Assembly: GCA_031429355.1 (NCBI GenBank)
Contig: JANOZM010000013.1
Location: 434,001-498,000 of the forward strand
Length of the DNA stretch: 64,000 nt
Source of the DNA: JANOZM01 sp031429355
GTDB taxonomy: Bacteria > Pseudomonadota > Gammaproteobacteria > Burkholderiales > Burkholderiaceae_E
Direction: 5' to 3'
Both the position numbers and the translations under genes were made by a program. Shown here one piece after another: positions 51,021-60,245 of the stretch. Each line of letters begins with the position of its first letter. Position 1 is the stretch's first letter. The notes under the pieces are model-generated. The model was not told the origin of the DNA. It saw only the letters and a program-made list of their open reading frames with translations, and did no database searches.

Positions 51021-51554
51021 ATGACGCCAGCAATTCGAGAAAAATGGACCGCACTTTCACTACGCGAACGGCGCATGGTGCAAATTGCTATAGCCGTTGT
51101 AGGGTTGGGGCTTTTGTACGGAGTAGGGATAGACCCAGCGTTGCGCAATATTAGTAAACTTTATGCCGAATTACCGGCCCTACGCACCGAGACAGCCACG
51201 GTTAAAGCCTTATCAGATGAAGCGCGTCGTCTTACAGCATTAAACAAAGCGGCTTCTCCCGTGTCTTCCACTAACTTGCGTGCCGACACAGAAAATTCTT
51301 TGCGTCGCGTTGGATTGTTCGAAGTGTCTAAAATTGTTACTAAAGAATCCGCCGGCAATAGCGCATTACAAATTAATTTTTCCTCGGCGCCTTTCGGCTC
51401 CTTGATGGAGTGGGTAAATTTAGCACCGCGCGAGTTGTCGGTTCGCGTGCAAAGCGCAAAATTTGATCGAGTCGGTGGTGCCGGTAAAGTTAATGGTGAA
51501 GTAGTCTTTGATAGCGCTGGGCCCAGTAGTAACGCTGCCAGTTCGCAAAAATGA
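51021..51554 (+). CDS. gspM: T2SS inner-membrane protein GspM
   Basis: 177 residues. IREKWTALSLRERRMVQIAIAVVGLGLLYGVGIDPAL gives the basic N-terminus and the single membrane helix typical of GspM. The periplasmic part has a helical segment (LPALRTETATVKALSDEARRL) and a small ferredoxin-like domain (LQINFSSAPFGSLMEWVNLAPREL). It is a GspL partner. The stop overlaps gspN by four bases. Confidence 0.9.
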   Translation: MTPAIREKWTALSLRERRMVQIAIAVVGLGLLYGVGIDPALRNISKLYAELPALRTETATVKALSDEARRLTALNKAASPVSSTNLRADTENSLRRVGLFEVSKIVTKESAGNSALQINFSSAPFGSLMEWVNLAPRELSVRVQSAKFDRVGGAGKVNGEVVFDSAGPSSNAASSQK

Positions 51555-52435
51555 AATTGTCGACTTTTACAGTGCCTCAAATTTCGAATCGGGATGTAAA
51601 ACCGTTCTCCGATAATGTTGTACAGGTTGGTTTGTTTTCAAATTGGTTTAAGCGCGCCCTTTGGTTGTTTATCGCGATAGTGTTAGCGTTTGCCGTGGCA
51701 CTTTGGGCTGCTCCCGCCTCGTGGCTAGACGGAATTATTCGGCAAGCTAGCGAGGGCCGTTTACGAATGACCGATACGCAGGGTGGTTTATGGAACGGCT
51801 CGGGACGATTAGTTCTAGCCAACATCGATTCAACCGAAGCTGGGCGCGTTCAACCCGGTAATGATTCAATCATTAGCGGCGTGCAAATTCCAGGTCGTTG
51901 CAACTGGCAGCTTAATCCTTGGCCGTTGTTTTTGGCGCAACTCGACATACGACTGAAGCTTGAGCACATGAAAGATACCGTCAGCATTAAAGGTAATCGG
52001 CAAAAACTAGTGGGATCAGCAGGATCGTTCGATTTACCGCAAATTCGGATGGACCGTTTGGGCTCGCCGTGGAATACAATCCAACCTAGCGGGGCTTTGT
52101 CGGTTCGATGGGAACCATTTCAGGTCGACCAAGGCAGATTTATTGGCAAAGCAGTTGTCACTGTGGCTCAGGCCGCTTCGGCGCTGAGTAATGTACGGCC
52201 ATTAGGAAGTTATCGAATTGACATCGATAGTAATGGTCAAAAAGCGCAAATTAGTATCTCGACGCTCAATGGACCCTTGCAGCTGGACGGTCAAGGTGAT
52301 TGGACTTTGCGCGGTGGTTTAAAGTTTTTGGCGTATGCGAAAGCGACCGCTGAGCAGTTAAAGTTGCAACCATTGTTAAGTTTGCTTGGTAAACGCGACG
52401 GTGATAGAACGATTATTCGATTGGGTGCTGTTTGA
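51551..52435 (+). CDS. gspN: T2SS protein GspN
   Basis: 294 residues with one N-terminal helix (RALWLFIAIVLAFAVALWAAPASWL) and a beta-rich periplasmic part. GRLRMTDTQGGLWNGSGRLVLA and WQLNPWPLFLAQLDIRLKL are family blocks. It is a non-essential T2SS component. There is a four-base overlap on the 5' side with gspM and on the 3' side with gspD. Confidence 0.9.
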   Translation: MKLSTFTVPQISNRDVKPFSDNVVQVGLFSNWFKRALWLFIAIVLAFAVALWAAPASWLDGIIRQASEGRLRMTDTQGGLWNGSGRLVLANIDSTEAGRVQPGNDSIISGVQIPGRCNWQLNPWPLFLAQLDIRLKLEHMKDTVSIKGNRQKLVGSAGSFDLPQIRMDRLGSPWNTIQPSGALSVRWEPFQVDQGRFIGKAVVTVAQAASALSNVRPLGSYRIDIDSNGQKAQISISTLNGPLQLDGQGDWTLRGGLKFLAYAKATAEQLKLQPLLSLLGKRDGDRTIIRLGAV

Positions 52436-54675
52436 AAGAAGTCAGAAAAATTAAAGCGCTAGCTTGGTTACTCACGGCATGTTTAACAACCGGCCATGTT
52501 TTGCCTGCCTATGCCAATACCAAACCCGTTGTCCTAAACTTTGTAAACGCAGAAATTGATGCCGTCATAGGCGCATTTGGACAAATTTTAAACCGCACGT
52601 TTGTAATCGACCCTCGGGTACGCGGCAAAATTTCTTTGGAAACTCCGCGCCCGGTGTCACCTGCCGAGGCTTACCAGTTGCTGGTTTCGGCCTTAAGGCT
52701 GCAAGGTTTTGCAGTTGTAGAAACAGGTAATTTAACGCGCGTAGTTCCCGAAGCAGACGCAAAACTACAACCAGGGCCAGTTAATGTAGGGGCTGCTACA
52801 GCAACGCGCAGCGAAGCAGTTATTACCCAAATTTTCCGCCTTAACTATGAATCGGCTTCTAACTTAATTCCTGCGCTAAAGCCCTTAATTTCGGCGAACA
52901 GTTCGATCAGTGCTGTGCCAAGTAGTAACTCAATTATGGTGACTGATTACGCCGCCAATGTGCAGCGGATTGGCCGCATCATTGCAACACTCGATAGCCC
53001 AAGTACTAATGAAGTTGAAGTAGTTCCGATTAAACATACCGTCGCTAGTGATATTGCTGTAATGGTTGCGCGACTGTTAGATGATCAACAACGCGGTGCA
53101 GTACAAGATCCGGGACAACGTGTGTCTGTTTTTTCTGACCCTCGATTAAATGCGGTCATGATTCGCGCAGCCAGCGCTTCGCGCGTTAATTTAGCGAAAA
53201 GTTTAATTGCGCGTTTAGATCAGCCCGGCACTAACGAAGGCAATGTTCATGTTGTGTACTTACGCAATGCTGAAGCAGTCAAGCTTGCAGAAGTTTTGCG
53301 TAGTACGTTGCAAGGTGGTGACGCGGGTAGCGTTGCTGCTAGGGCCGCACCTGCTTCTGCTAACTCCCCTACAGGAGCACCTGGTAGTAACGCTGCTTCG
53401 GCTCCTGCGGCCGCGACACAAGCCGTGGTGTTTTCTGCCGGTGGGGCAACTATTGCAGCGGACCCAGCAACTAATTCGTTAGTGATTACTGCTCCAGAAG
53501 CAACCTATAGAAGTTTGCGCAATGTCATTGATCGTTTAGACGTGCGCCGCGCGCAAGTTTATATCGAGACTTTAATTGTTGAGATCACCTCAGAAAACGC
53601 AGCGGAATTTGGTATTCAATGGCAACAAATCTCCAAGAGTGCCAGCGTTATTGCTGGGACTAATTTTGGAGCTGCTGGCAATATCATAGCCGCAACAACA
53701 GGAGGACTAGCAACAGCACTAACGAGTGGATTGAATGTTGGAGTCATACGCAATGGCTCGTCTATCTCGCTTAACGGAAAAGATGTTCCGTTAAACATCG
53801 GCGCTTTAATTCGCGCGCTTGAAACGCAAAGTAAAGTGAATATTCTTTCGACGCCCAACGTACTCGCTATTGACAACGAAGAGGCCAAAATTACGATTGG
53901 TCAAAACGTTCCCTTTATAACGGGGCAATATGCACAAACGGGTGGCAACAATGGTGCGGCCAACCCGTTTCAAACCATTGAGCGTAAAGACGTTGGTATT
54001 ACTTTAAAGGTTAAACCCCAAGTCAGTCAGTCTGGTTTAATTCGATTGCAGTTTTTCCTCGAATCTAGTTCGCTGGCTAGCACGAATCGACCAGAAGGCG
54101 TTATTACCAATGTTCGCACTATTAATAACTCTGTTTACGCAGAAGATGGTCAGATTGTTGTGTTGGGTGGTTTAGTTGAAGATCGAGCAACTGGCGATAC
54201 AGAATCTGTCCCGGGATTAGGTTCAATTCCGATTCTTGGCAACTTGTTTCGTAGTGACTCAAGAAAGCGCGATAAAACCAATCTTTTAGTTTTTATGCGA
54301 CCTGTTGTGATGCGTAATAGCGATGCAACCGACGCGGTTACTTCGGATCGATACGATTATTTACGACAAATTCAAGGCAACATTCCTATTCCGCGTCATT
54401 GGCTATTACCGGATGTTCAAGTGCCAACTTTACCTGCGCTTCCAGTAAAAAATAGTGATTTACCGGCTCAAGGTAGCGGTCAACAACCCTCAATTGCTCC
54501 GGCAATTCGCGAAGTGCTTGGTGCGCCAGTGCGCCCCTCGGCACCGACTGCATCGGGTGAAACTTATCAGCCAAAACCCAATGAAGTCTATGTACGGTTG
54601 CCTGACGCGAAAGATAAGCCAACCCCCGCACCAGCAGCCAGTACGGGTGTAACACCACCTGATCAGCCTAAATAG
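52432..54675 (+). CDS. gspD: T2SS secretin GspD
   Basis: 747 residues from the TTG that overlaps the gspN stop. A signal peptide (LLTACLTTGHVLPAYA) is followed by N0 (PVVLNFVNAEIDAVIGAFGQILNRTFVIDPRVRGKISLETP) and N1-N3 domains with an Ala/Ser-rich N3 insert. The secretin domain has NVPFITGQYAQTGGN, ERKDVGITLKVKPQVSQSG and VPGLGSIPILGNLFRS. The C-terminal ~90 residues are Pro-rich, a variable tail. It forms the outer-membrane channel. Confidence 0.96.
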   Translation: MKEVRKIKALAWLLTACLTTGHVLPAYANTKPVVLNFVNAEIDAVIGAFGQILNRTFVIDPRVRGKISLETPRPVSPAEAYQLLVSALRLQGFAVVETGNLTRVVPEADAKLQPGPVNVGAATATRSEAVITQIFRLNYESASNLIPALKPLISANSSISAVPSSNSIMVTDYAANVQRIGRIIATLDSPSTNEVEVVPIKHTVASDIAVMVARLLDDQQRGAVQDPGQRVSVFSDPRLNAVMIRAASASRVNLAKSLIARLDQPGTNEGNVHVVYLRNAEAVKLAEVLRSTLQGGDAGSVAARAAPASANSPTGAPGSNAASAPAAATQAVVFSAGGATIAADPATNSLVITAPEATYRSLRNVIDRLDVRRAQVYIETLIVEITSENAAEFGIQWQQISKSASVIAGTNFGAAGNIIAATTGGLATALTSGLNVGVIRNGSSISLNGKDVPLNIGALIRALETQSKVNILSTPNVLAIDNEEAKITIGQNVPFITGQYAQTGGNNGAANPFQTIERKDVGITLKVKPQVSQSGLIRLQFFLESSSLASTNRPEGVITNVRTINNSVYAEDGQIVVLGGLVEDRATGDTESVPGLGSIPILGNLFRSDSRKRDKTNLLVFMRPVVMRNSDATDAVTSDRYDYLRQIQGNIPIPRHWLLPDVQVPTLPALPVKNSDLPAQGSGQQPSIAPAIREVLGAPVRPSAPTASGETYQPKPNEVYVRLPDAKDKPTPAPAASTGVTPPDQPK

Positions 54676-54686
54676 CGCGGGTTTAA

Positions 54687-56126
54687 ATGGCGACAATTAT
54701 TTCTGCGCGATACATTCCGTTCGGGTTCGCTAAAGCGCATCATATTTTGGCTTTCGGTCTGCAAGATAATGAGCTTGAAGTTTGGGTTGAAGAACGCACT
54801 TCACCAACCGCAATTGCTGAGCTAGTTCGCAGTTTGCCCTACCGAATTCGCCCCGTAAAAAAAACCGCGAGTGAGCTGCAAGCGGCAATGACTAGCGCTT
54901 ACGCGCAACAAGATTCAAGCGCGGCTTCAGTGGTTGATGCGGTCGAAAGCGATATCGATTTATCGCGCTTAATGCAAGATGTTCCGAAGGTCGAAGACCT
55001 GCTCGAAACAGAAGATGATGCGCCGATTATTCGGATGATTAATGCGCTTTTAACGCAGGCTTCCCGAGACGGTGCGAGTGACATCCATATCGAGCCCTTC
55101 GAGACTTATTCGATGGTGCGCTTTCGGGTTGATGGCACCTTGCGTGATGTGGTTCAGCCCAAGCGCGAATTACATGCTGCTCTTATTTCTCGTATTAAGA
55201 TCATGGCGCAGTTGGATATCGCAGAGAAGCGCTTGCCGCAAGACGGCCGCATTACGTTGCGTATTGGTGGCCGCCCAATGGATGTCCGTGTTTCGACTTT
55301 ACCCACTGGGCATGGCGAGCGTGCTGTTTTGCGCCTGCTCGATAAAGAAGCCGGACGCCTCGATTTAGCCAAGCTGGGTATGGATAGTCAATTGCTGAAA
55401 AGTGTTGATCATTTGGTCCGTCAACCCCACGGCATTGTTTTAGTGACCGGGCCAACTGGCTCTGGAAAAACAACGACGTTATATTCGGCTTTGGCACGAC
55501 TTGATTCATCGACCACCAACATTTTAACGGTCGAAGATCCGATTGAATACGATCTAGCAGGCATCGGCCAAACCCAAGTGAACCCGCGTATCGAAATGAG
55601 CTTTGCGCGAGCCCTACGATCGATCTTGCGCCAAGATCCTGATGTCATTATGATCGGCGAAATTCGCGACGTTGAAACGGCACAAATTGCGGTGCAAGCC
55701 AGTCTAACTGGCCATCTCGTTTTAGCGACTTTACATACTAACGATGCAGCCTCTGCCGTAACGCGTTTAGTCGATATGGGTGTCGAACCATTTTTGTTGT
55801 CGTCCAGCCTTATCGGGGTAGCCGCGCAGCGCCTTGTGCGAAAACTATGCAAGGGATGCCGTCAGCCCGACCCAATTACCCGCACTTGGCGGGCAGTGGG
55901 TTGCAGTCAATGTAATCGCAGTGGCTATTCGGGGCGCAGTGGTATTTACGAGTTGTTGCTGGTCGACGAAGAAATTCGCGGCCTGATTCATCAAAATGCG
56001 GGCGAACAAGCCATCCGTGCGTCGGCACAACGCAGCGGGATGGTCAACCTACGTGAGGATGCGCAGCGTTGGGTAAAAGAAGGGGTTACTTCGTTAGACG
56101 AGGTCGTCAGGGTAACGCGTAGTTAG
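54687..56126 (+). CDS. gspE: T2SS ATPase GspE
   Basis: 479 residues. An N-terminal domain binds GspL. The Walker A is GPTGSGKTTT near 255-264, the Asp box VEDPIEYDLAGIGQTQVNP, the Walker B LRQDPDVIMIGEIRD and the His box LVLATLHTNDAASAVTRL. A C-terminal four-Cys motif is shortened (LCKGCRQP...GCSQCNRSGYSGRSGIYE). It powers pseudopilus assembly. The last gene of the overlapping run; 148 bases then precede the FKBP gene. Confidence 0.97.
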   Translation: MATIISARYIPFGFAKAHHILAFGLQDNELEVWVEERTSPTAIAELVRSLPYRIRPVKKTASELQAAMTSAYAQQDSSAASVVDAVESDIDLSRLMQDVPKVEDLLETEDDAPIIRMINALLTQASRDGASDIHIEPFETYSMVRFRVDGTLRDVVQPKRELHAALISRIKIMAQLDIAEKRLPQDGRITLRIGGRPMDVRVSTLPTGHGERAVLRLLDKEAGRLDLAKLGMDSQLLKSVDHLVRQPHGIVLVTGPTGSGKTTTLYSALARLDSSTTNILTVEDPIEYDLAGIGQTQVNPRIEMSFARALRSILRQDPDVIMIGEIRDVETAQIAVQASLTGHLVLATLHTNDAASAVTRLVDMGVEPFLLSSSLIGVAAQRLVRKLCKGCRQPDPITRTWRAVGCSQCNRSGYSGRSGIYELLLVDEEIRGLIHQNAGEQAIRASAQRSGMVNLREDAQRWVKEGVTSLDEVVRVTRS

Positions 56127-56160
56127 CTAATTGTTCTGTCGACCAAGACAAACGAATAAA

Positions 56161-56173
56161 GTTTACGGTAAAC
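56161..56173. promoter_or_regulatory. 13-bp palindrome upstream of the FKBP gene
   Basis: GTTTACGGTAAAC is a perfect 6+1+6 palindrome, 114 bases before the FKBP start. A second imperfect palindrome (GACTAGATCGATCCGGTC) lies at about 56210-56228. These may be operators; no regulator is suggested by the sequence. Confidence 0.35.
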
Positions 56174-56274
56174 CTCTATTTTCCGTGTATATACGAGCGG
56201 GTCGCCATTTGACTAGATCGATCCGGTCTAAAATGTGAGGATTCGTTTAATATTTTTTTGTTTAGGGAGGCGAA

Positions 56275-56964
56275 ATGAACGCCACTGCCTGTAAAGAGCA
56301 TTTTATTAAAACAGCTCAGCAATTTGCATTTGCAAGCGCTGTTGCTTTTGTATTTAGCGCGGCCATACCTGTTGCATTCGCTCAGGCCCCAGGTGCTCCT
56401 GATAAAAATAAGCCAACGATTCCCTTATCACCGTCACCGACTTTAGGCCCTAAACCTCAACAGAGTGCGCCGCCAGCCGCTGCATCGGATAAGCCAGATG
56501 CGTCTCGCCAATCAGACAAGCCAGCGGCTCAATCTAGTGCTGCTGCTCTAGCATCGCCAGCCTTAACCACTGTGCCTAGACCTGCTAGCGTGGTTGCAGC
56601 TGTTAGCGGTGCAAAAATGTTGTCCACAGCAGGTGGTGTCAAATACCAAGACTCTACTGTTGGGGTCGGTCCTGTTGCAGCCACAGGTCAATCGGTAAGC
56701 GTGCATTACACCGGCTGGTTAATGGAGGGCGGTAAATTAGGGCGCAAGTTCGATAGCAGCATCGAGCGCGGACAACCGTTTAAATTTCCGCTAGGCAATG
56801 GCCGTGTTATTAAAGGCTGGGATGAAGGTATTGTCGGCATGAAGGTCGGCGGCACCCGCGTGCTGACTGTCCCCCCTGAGATGGGGTACGGTTCGCGCGG
56901 AGCAGGTACCGTTATTCCACCGGGTGCAACTTTGGTATTCGAAGTAAAACTGCTTGGGGTTTAA
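56275..56964 (+). CDS. Periplasmic FKBP-type peptidyl-prolyl isomerase
   Basis: 229 residues. A signal peptide ends around AVAFVFSAAIPVAFA, then a Pro/Ala/Ser-rich linker of ~80 residues leads to a C-terminal FKBP domain (VSVHYTGWLMEGGKLGRKFDSS, QPFKFPLGNGRVIKGWDEGIVGMKVGGTR, YGSRGAGTVIPPGATLVFEVKLLG). The active-site Tyr, Asp, Phe and Trp positions are kept. It lies between gspE and gspF and may help fold secreted proteins or secretin in the periplasm. The gene has its own upstream region, so it need not be in the operon. Confidence 0.93.
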   Translation: MNATACKEHFIKTAQQFAFASAVAFVFSAAIPVAFAQAPGAPDKNKPTIPLSPSPTLGPKPQQSAPPAAASDKPDASRQSDKPAAQSSAAALASPALTTVPRPASVVAAVSGAKMLSTAGGVKYQDSTVGVGPVAATGQSVSVHYTGWLMEGGKLGRKFDSSIERGQPFKFPLGNGRVIKGWDEGIVGMKVGGTRVLTVPPEMGYGSRGAGTVIPPGATLVFEVKLLGV

Positions 56965-56965
56965 A

Positions 56966-57295
56966 TTACCCTTTAAAGCTCGTCACCAAAAAGTAAGCAA
57001 TTTTTGCTCTGGTCCGAGCTTTTTCAATACCATCTGGACTATGAAATTCTTGAGCGGCTGTGCAAATAGTAATGCGAGCATAGTCGCTTAACGGTTGGGC
57101 ACGTAACACACGGCTCATTGCGTCAATCATCGACGGCACATCATTGGATAAATGCTCCCACGGCGTCCAGGGGTTAATCGCTAAATCTGCTGACGCGTCA
57201 TTCGCGCTTATTGCATAATTGCGATGGTCATTCGTCTTTACAAATTGTGCCTTGGTAAACACGGGGCTTTTTGTTTCGGGTAACTGATCAAACAT
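56966..57295 (-). CDS. Hypothetical 109-residue protein
   Basis: Not recognised. It starts MFDQLPETKSPVFTKAQFVKTNDHRNYAISAND and is soluble, with a central INPWTPWEHLSNDVPSMIDAMSRVLR and a Cys in ICTAAQEF. The end is a hydrophobic helix-like IAYFLVTSF. It is transcribed against the T2SS genes, ends one base from the FKBP stop, and shares a divergent region of 132 bases with gspF. Confidence 0.55.
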   Translation of the reverse strand: MFDQLPETKSPVFTKAQFVKTNDHRNYAISANDASADLAINPWTPWEHLSNDVPSMIDAMSRVLRAQPLSDYARITICTAAQEFHSPDGIEKARTRAKIAYFLVTSFKG

Positions 57296-57427
57296 TCGAG
57301 TAGCTAATGGCCTTAAACGAGTAGACTGAACGCGCCAATGTAAGTTCTCAATTCTCTACGGACTAAACGGCCAGTGTTTGCGATGAATGGTCGTTTGTTT
57401 TTATTGCACTGTCTTAAACTGTGAACT

Positions 57428-58642
57428 ATGCCCGCATTTCGTTTTGAAGCCTCTAATTCAGCTGGACGTATCGAGTCAGGTCTACTTGAAGCCGACGGCG
57501 CACGTCAAGCCCGTTTACAACTGAAGGATCGTGGCCTAACACCAATCTCGGTTGAAGCGACCGCCTCCGATGGGGCCATAGGCAGTAAACATCCCGCTGT
57601 TTCGGGACGTTTAAAAAACGCTGACTTAGCCATTTGCACGCGACAGCTGGCTAGTTTATTAGCCGCTGGTTTGCCGCTTGGACAAGCCCTTGCTGTGGTA
57701 ACAGAACAAGCCGAAACCGATATCGTTCGTGAACGTTTTGGTGCTGTTCGTAGCGAGGTGCTGGCAGGACACAGTTTGTCCGATGCAATGAATCGCTTCC
57801 CAAAAGACTTTCCCGATATTTACCGATCGCTTGTTACTGCTGGCGAACAATCGGGTAATTTGTCGTTGGTTATGGAGCGACTTGCTGACCACGTCGAGTC
57901 ACGCAGTGCTTTGGCGCAAAAAGTTGGTTTGGCATTTTTGTATCCTGCGGTAGTAACCTTGGTTGCTATATCGGTCATTATTGGTTTGTTAACCTATGTG
58001 GTGCCGCAAGTCGTTGGGGTGTTTTCGCAAACTCGACAAAAATTGCCTTTTCTTACCATTGCGATGTTAGAAATTTCTAACTTTTTGCGCGACTGGGGTT
58101 GGTTGGTTTTAGCCGCTTTAATTATTGCCTGGTTTGCGTGGCGCTTCGCTTTGCGTCGCCCAGAAATTCGACTCGCTTGGGATGCTTTGGTACTTCGCAT
58201 GCCTATCATTGGTCGTATTGTTCGCGGTGTTAATACGGCACGCTTTTCAAGTACCTTGGCTATTTTGGCGGCTAGTGGTGTGCCACTGTTAAAAGCACTT
58301 GAAGCGGGCGGTCAAACCCTAGGAAACACGGCCCTTAAAGCCAATGTAGCCGATGCCATTGCCCGGGTCCGCGAGGGCGCGCCGTTAGCGAGAGCCCTTG
58401 GCATTCAAAAACAATTTCCCCCGATGCTTATTCATTTTATTGCCAGTGGAGAATCGACCGGCAAATTACCCGAAATGTTGGATCGAGCGGCGACCGCGCA
58501 AGCGGCTGAAGTAGAGCGCAAGACGATGGCTTTAACTACTTTACTAGAACCCTTGTTAGTCGTAGGAATGGGTATTGTGGTTCTTTTAATTGTCTTGGCT
58601 GTGCTCTTGCCGATTATCGAAATCAACACAATGGTGAAGTAA
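57428..58642 (+). CDS. gspF: T2SS inner-membrane platform protein GspF
   Basis: 404 residues. Two GspF/PilC repeats: LAICTRQLASLLAAGLPLGQALAVVTEQAE to GSGNLSLVMERLADHVESR-like, and FSSTLAILAASGVPLLKALEAGGQTLGN to ASGESTGKLPEMLDRAATAQA. There are three membrane helices (LAFLYPAVVTLVAISVIIGLLTYVVPQ, WGWLVLAALIIAWFAWRF, VGMGIVVLLIVLAVLLPI). It is separated from gspE by two genes, whereas gspE and gspF usually adjoin. Confidence 0.96.
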   Translation: MPAFRFEASNSAGRIESGLLEADGARQARLQLKDRGLTPISVEATASDGAIGSKHPAVSGRLKNADLAICTRQLASLLAAGLPLGQALAVVTEQAETDIVRERFGAVRSEVLAGHSLSDAMNRFPKDFPDIYRSLVTAGEQSGNLSLVMERLADHVESRSALAQKVGLAFLYPAVVTLVAISVIIGLLTYVVPQVVGVFSQTRQKLPFLTIAMLEISNFLRDWGWLVLAALIIAWFAWRFALRRPEIRLAWDALVLRMPIIGRIVRGVNTARFSSTLAILAASGVPLLKALEAGGQTLGNTALKANVADAIARVREGAPLARALGIQKQFPPMLIHFIASGESTGKLPEMLDRAATAQAAEVERKTMALTTLLEPLLVVGMGIVVLLIVLAVLLPIIEINTMVK

Positions 58643-58751
58643 TTTTCGGTAGACCCCGAATTGGGATATTGAACCGGTTAAACTGCGTTTGGTGTCATCT
58701 CAGCGATGCAAGCAAAGCTGTACTTTTTTAACCTTAAAACATCTACTTAAT

Positions 58752-59105
58752 ATGCAATTTAATACTTTAACTTCTGGTTTACAAATGCACGACGCAACAG
58801 TCGGTGCTGGTGACTTGGCGCAGGCCGGTCAGTTTGTTTCAGTTCATTACACCGGTTGGCTTTACGAAAATGGTGAACGAGGCGCAAAATTCGATTCATC
58901 CAAAGATCGCTCGCAGCCTTTCGGTTTTTCTTTAGGCGCTGGTGAAGTGATTAAGGGCTGGGACGAAGGCGTGCAAGGAATGAAAGTTGGCGGTAGTCGC
59001 CACCTCATTATTCCCGCAGCGCTAGGTTATGGAGCTCGTGGCGCCGGTGGCGTTATTCCCCCCAACGCAACTTTGTATTTTGAAGTTGAATTGTTGGCTA
59101 TTTAA
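58752..59105 (+). CDS. Cytoplasmic FKBP-type peptidyl-prolyl isomerase
   Basis: 117 residues from the ATG at 58752 (MQFNTLTSGLQMHD), a single FKBP domain: VSVHYTGWLYENGERGAKFDSSKDRSQPFGFSLGAGEVIKGWDEGVQGMKVGGSR and YGARGAGGVIPPNATLYFEVELL. No signal peptide. It is a close paralogue of the domain in the gene at 56275. The stop lies inside a 13-bp inverted repeat. It follows gspF by 109 bases. Confidence 0.95.
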   Translation: MQFNTLTSGLQMHDATVGAGDLAQAGQFVSVHYTGWLYENGERGAKFDSSKDRSQPFGFSLGAGEVIKGWDEGVQGMKVGGSRHLIIPAALGYGARGAGGVIPPNATLYFEVELLAI

Positions 59106-59138
59106 GGGTTTAGGTGACGAAAGATTTAAATAGCCAAC
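59093..59138. repeat. 13-bp perfect inverted repeat across the FKBP stop
   Basis: GTTGGCTATTTAA at 59093-59105 and TTAAATAGCCAAC at 59126-59138 flank a 20-base loop. The left arm includes the last codons and stop of the FKBP gene. It sits between convergent genes and may act as a two-way transcript-end hairpin, but there is no T-run. Confidence 0.85.
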
Positions 59139-59146
59139 GACTTAGC

Positions 59147-60214
59147 TTACTGAATAGGGTTCATAAAGCGACGATGAATTTTGTCGATTTCGCCCATTAG
59201 TTCGTCTGAAATAATTGTATCGGCGGCCGCCACGGTTTCTTTTAATTGCGCCATGCTGGTGGCCCCGAAAATACAACTTCCCACAAACTCACGACGCATC
59301 TGAAATCCCATCGCCAGTTGGGTAACAGTCATTCCCGACTGTTTAGCCAGCACATCGTAATCTTGAACTGCAAGCGTTACTTCAGGACGATTGTAACGAG
59401 GCCAACTTGCTCCAAACAAAGTCATGCGCGCGCCAGCGGGTTGTTGGCCTTCAAGATACTTTCCCGTTAAGTGCCCAAATGCGAGTGGGCTGTAAGAAAG
59501 TAACGAAACTCTTTCGTGGCGACACGCTTCAACTAGGCCGGTTTCAAACTCGCGCGCTAGCAAACTGTAGTTGTTTTGAATCGTGGCAGGGCGGGTAACG
59601 CCCAATCGCTTAGCGACGTTTGAAAATTCTGCTACGCCCCAAGCCGATTCATTGCTAAGGCCGTACGCGCGAATTTTGCCCGCTTTAACTAAAACTTCCA
59701 TCGCTTCGATTTGCTGCTGAATACTAACGCAATCGCGCTCATTCTTAATCTCGTAAACACCAGCACCAAACAGTGGCGTGTAACGTGCGGGCCAATGAAT
59801 TTGATAAAGATCGATGTAGTCGGTTTGCAAGCGCTTTAAGCTCGCTTCGCATGCCAAAATAATGTCTTGTTTAGAAAGTTCGCCGTCAGTTAACCGTTCG
59901 GGCGTACGTACCCAAGCCATGCCGCGACCCGGCCCAGCTACTTTTGTTGCCAACACAATCGACTCGCGTTTTTGTTTTGCTAACCAACGACCAATGTAGG
60001 TTTCGGTGGTGGAATAAGTTTCGGCCTTCACGGGGATGGGATACATCTCGGCTGTATCAATAAAGTTTAGCCCGTTTGCCAAACAATAATCGAGTTGCTC
60101 GAGTGCTTGTCGCTCCGTATTTTGCTCGCCCCAAGTCATTGTGCCTAAACACATTCTGGGTACTTTGATCGAGGTGCTGCCAAGGGTTGTGGGTTGCTCG
60201 CGCCAATTGCTCAC
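59147..60214 (-). CDS. Aldo/keto reductase (Tas-like)
   Basis: 355 residues from the GTG at 60214, which has AAAGGA 6 bases upstream; an ATG at 60229 overlaps that ribosome site. Key blocks: VPRMCLGTMTWGEQNTERQALEQLDYCLANGLNFIDTAEMYPIP with the catalytic Asp and Tyr, ESIVLATKV (catalytic Lys) and YIDLYQIHWPARY (catalytic His). The MCLGTMTWGEQN start resembles Tas/YajO. NADPH-dependent; substrate unknown. Confidence 0.92.
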   Translation of the reverse strand: MSNWREQPTTLGSTSIKVPRMCLGTMTWGEQNTERQALEQLDYCLANGLNFIDTAEMYPIPVKAETYSTTETYIGRWLAKQKRESIVLATKVAGPGRGMAWVRTPERLTDGELSKQDIILACEASLKRLQTDYIDLYQIHWPARYTPLFGAGVYEIKNERDCVSIQQQIEAMEVLVKAGKIRAYGLSNESAWGVAEFSNVAKRLGVTRPATIQNNYSLLAREFETGLVEACRHERVSLLSYSPLAFGHLTGKYLEGQQPAGARMTLFGASWPRYNRPEVTLAVQDYDVLAKQSGMTVTQLAMGFQMRREFVGSCIFGATSMAQLKETVAAADTIISDELMGEIDKIHRRFMNPIQ

Positions 60215-60245
60215 GGAGGTTCCTTTCATTTAATTTAACGGGTTG

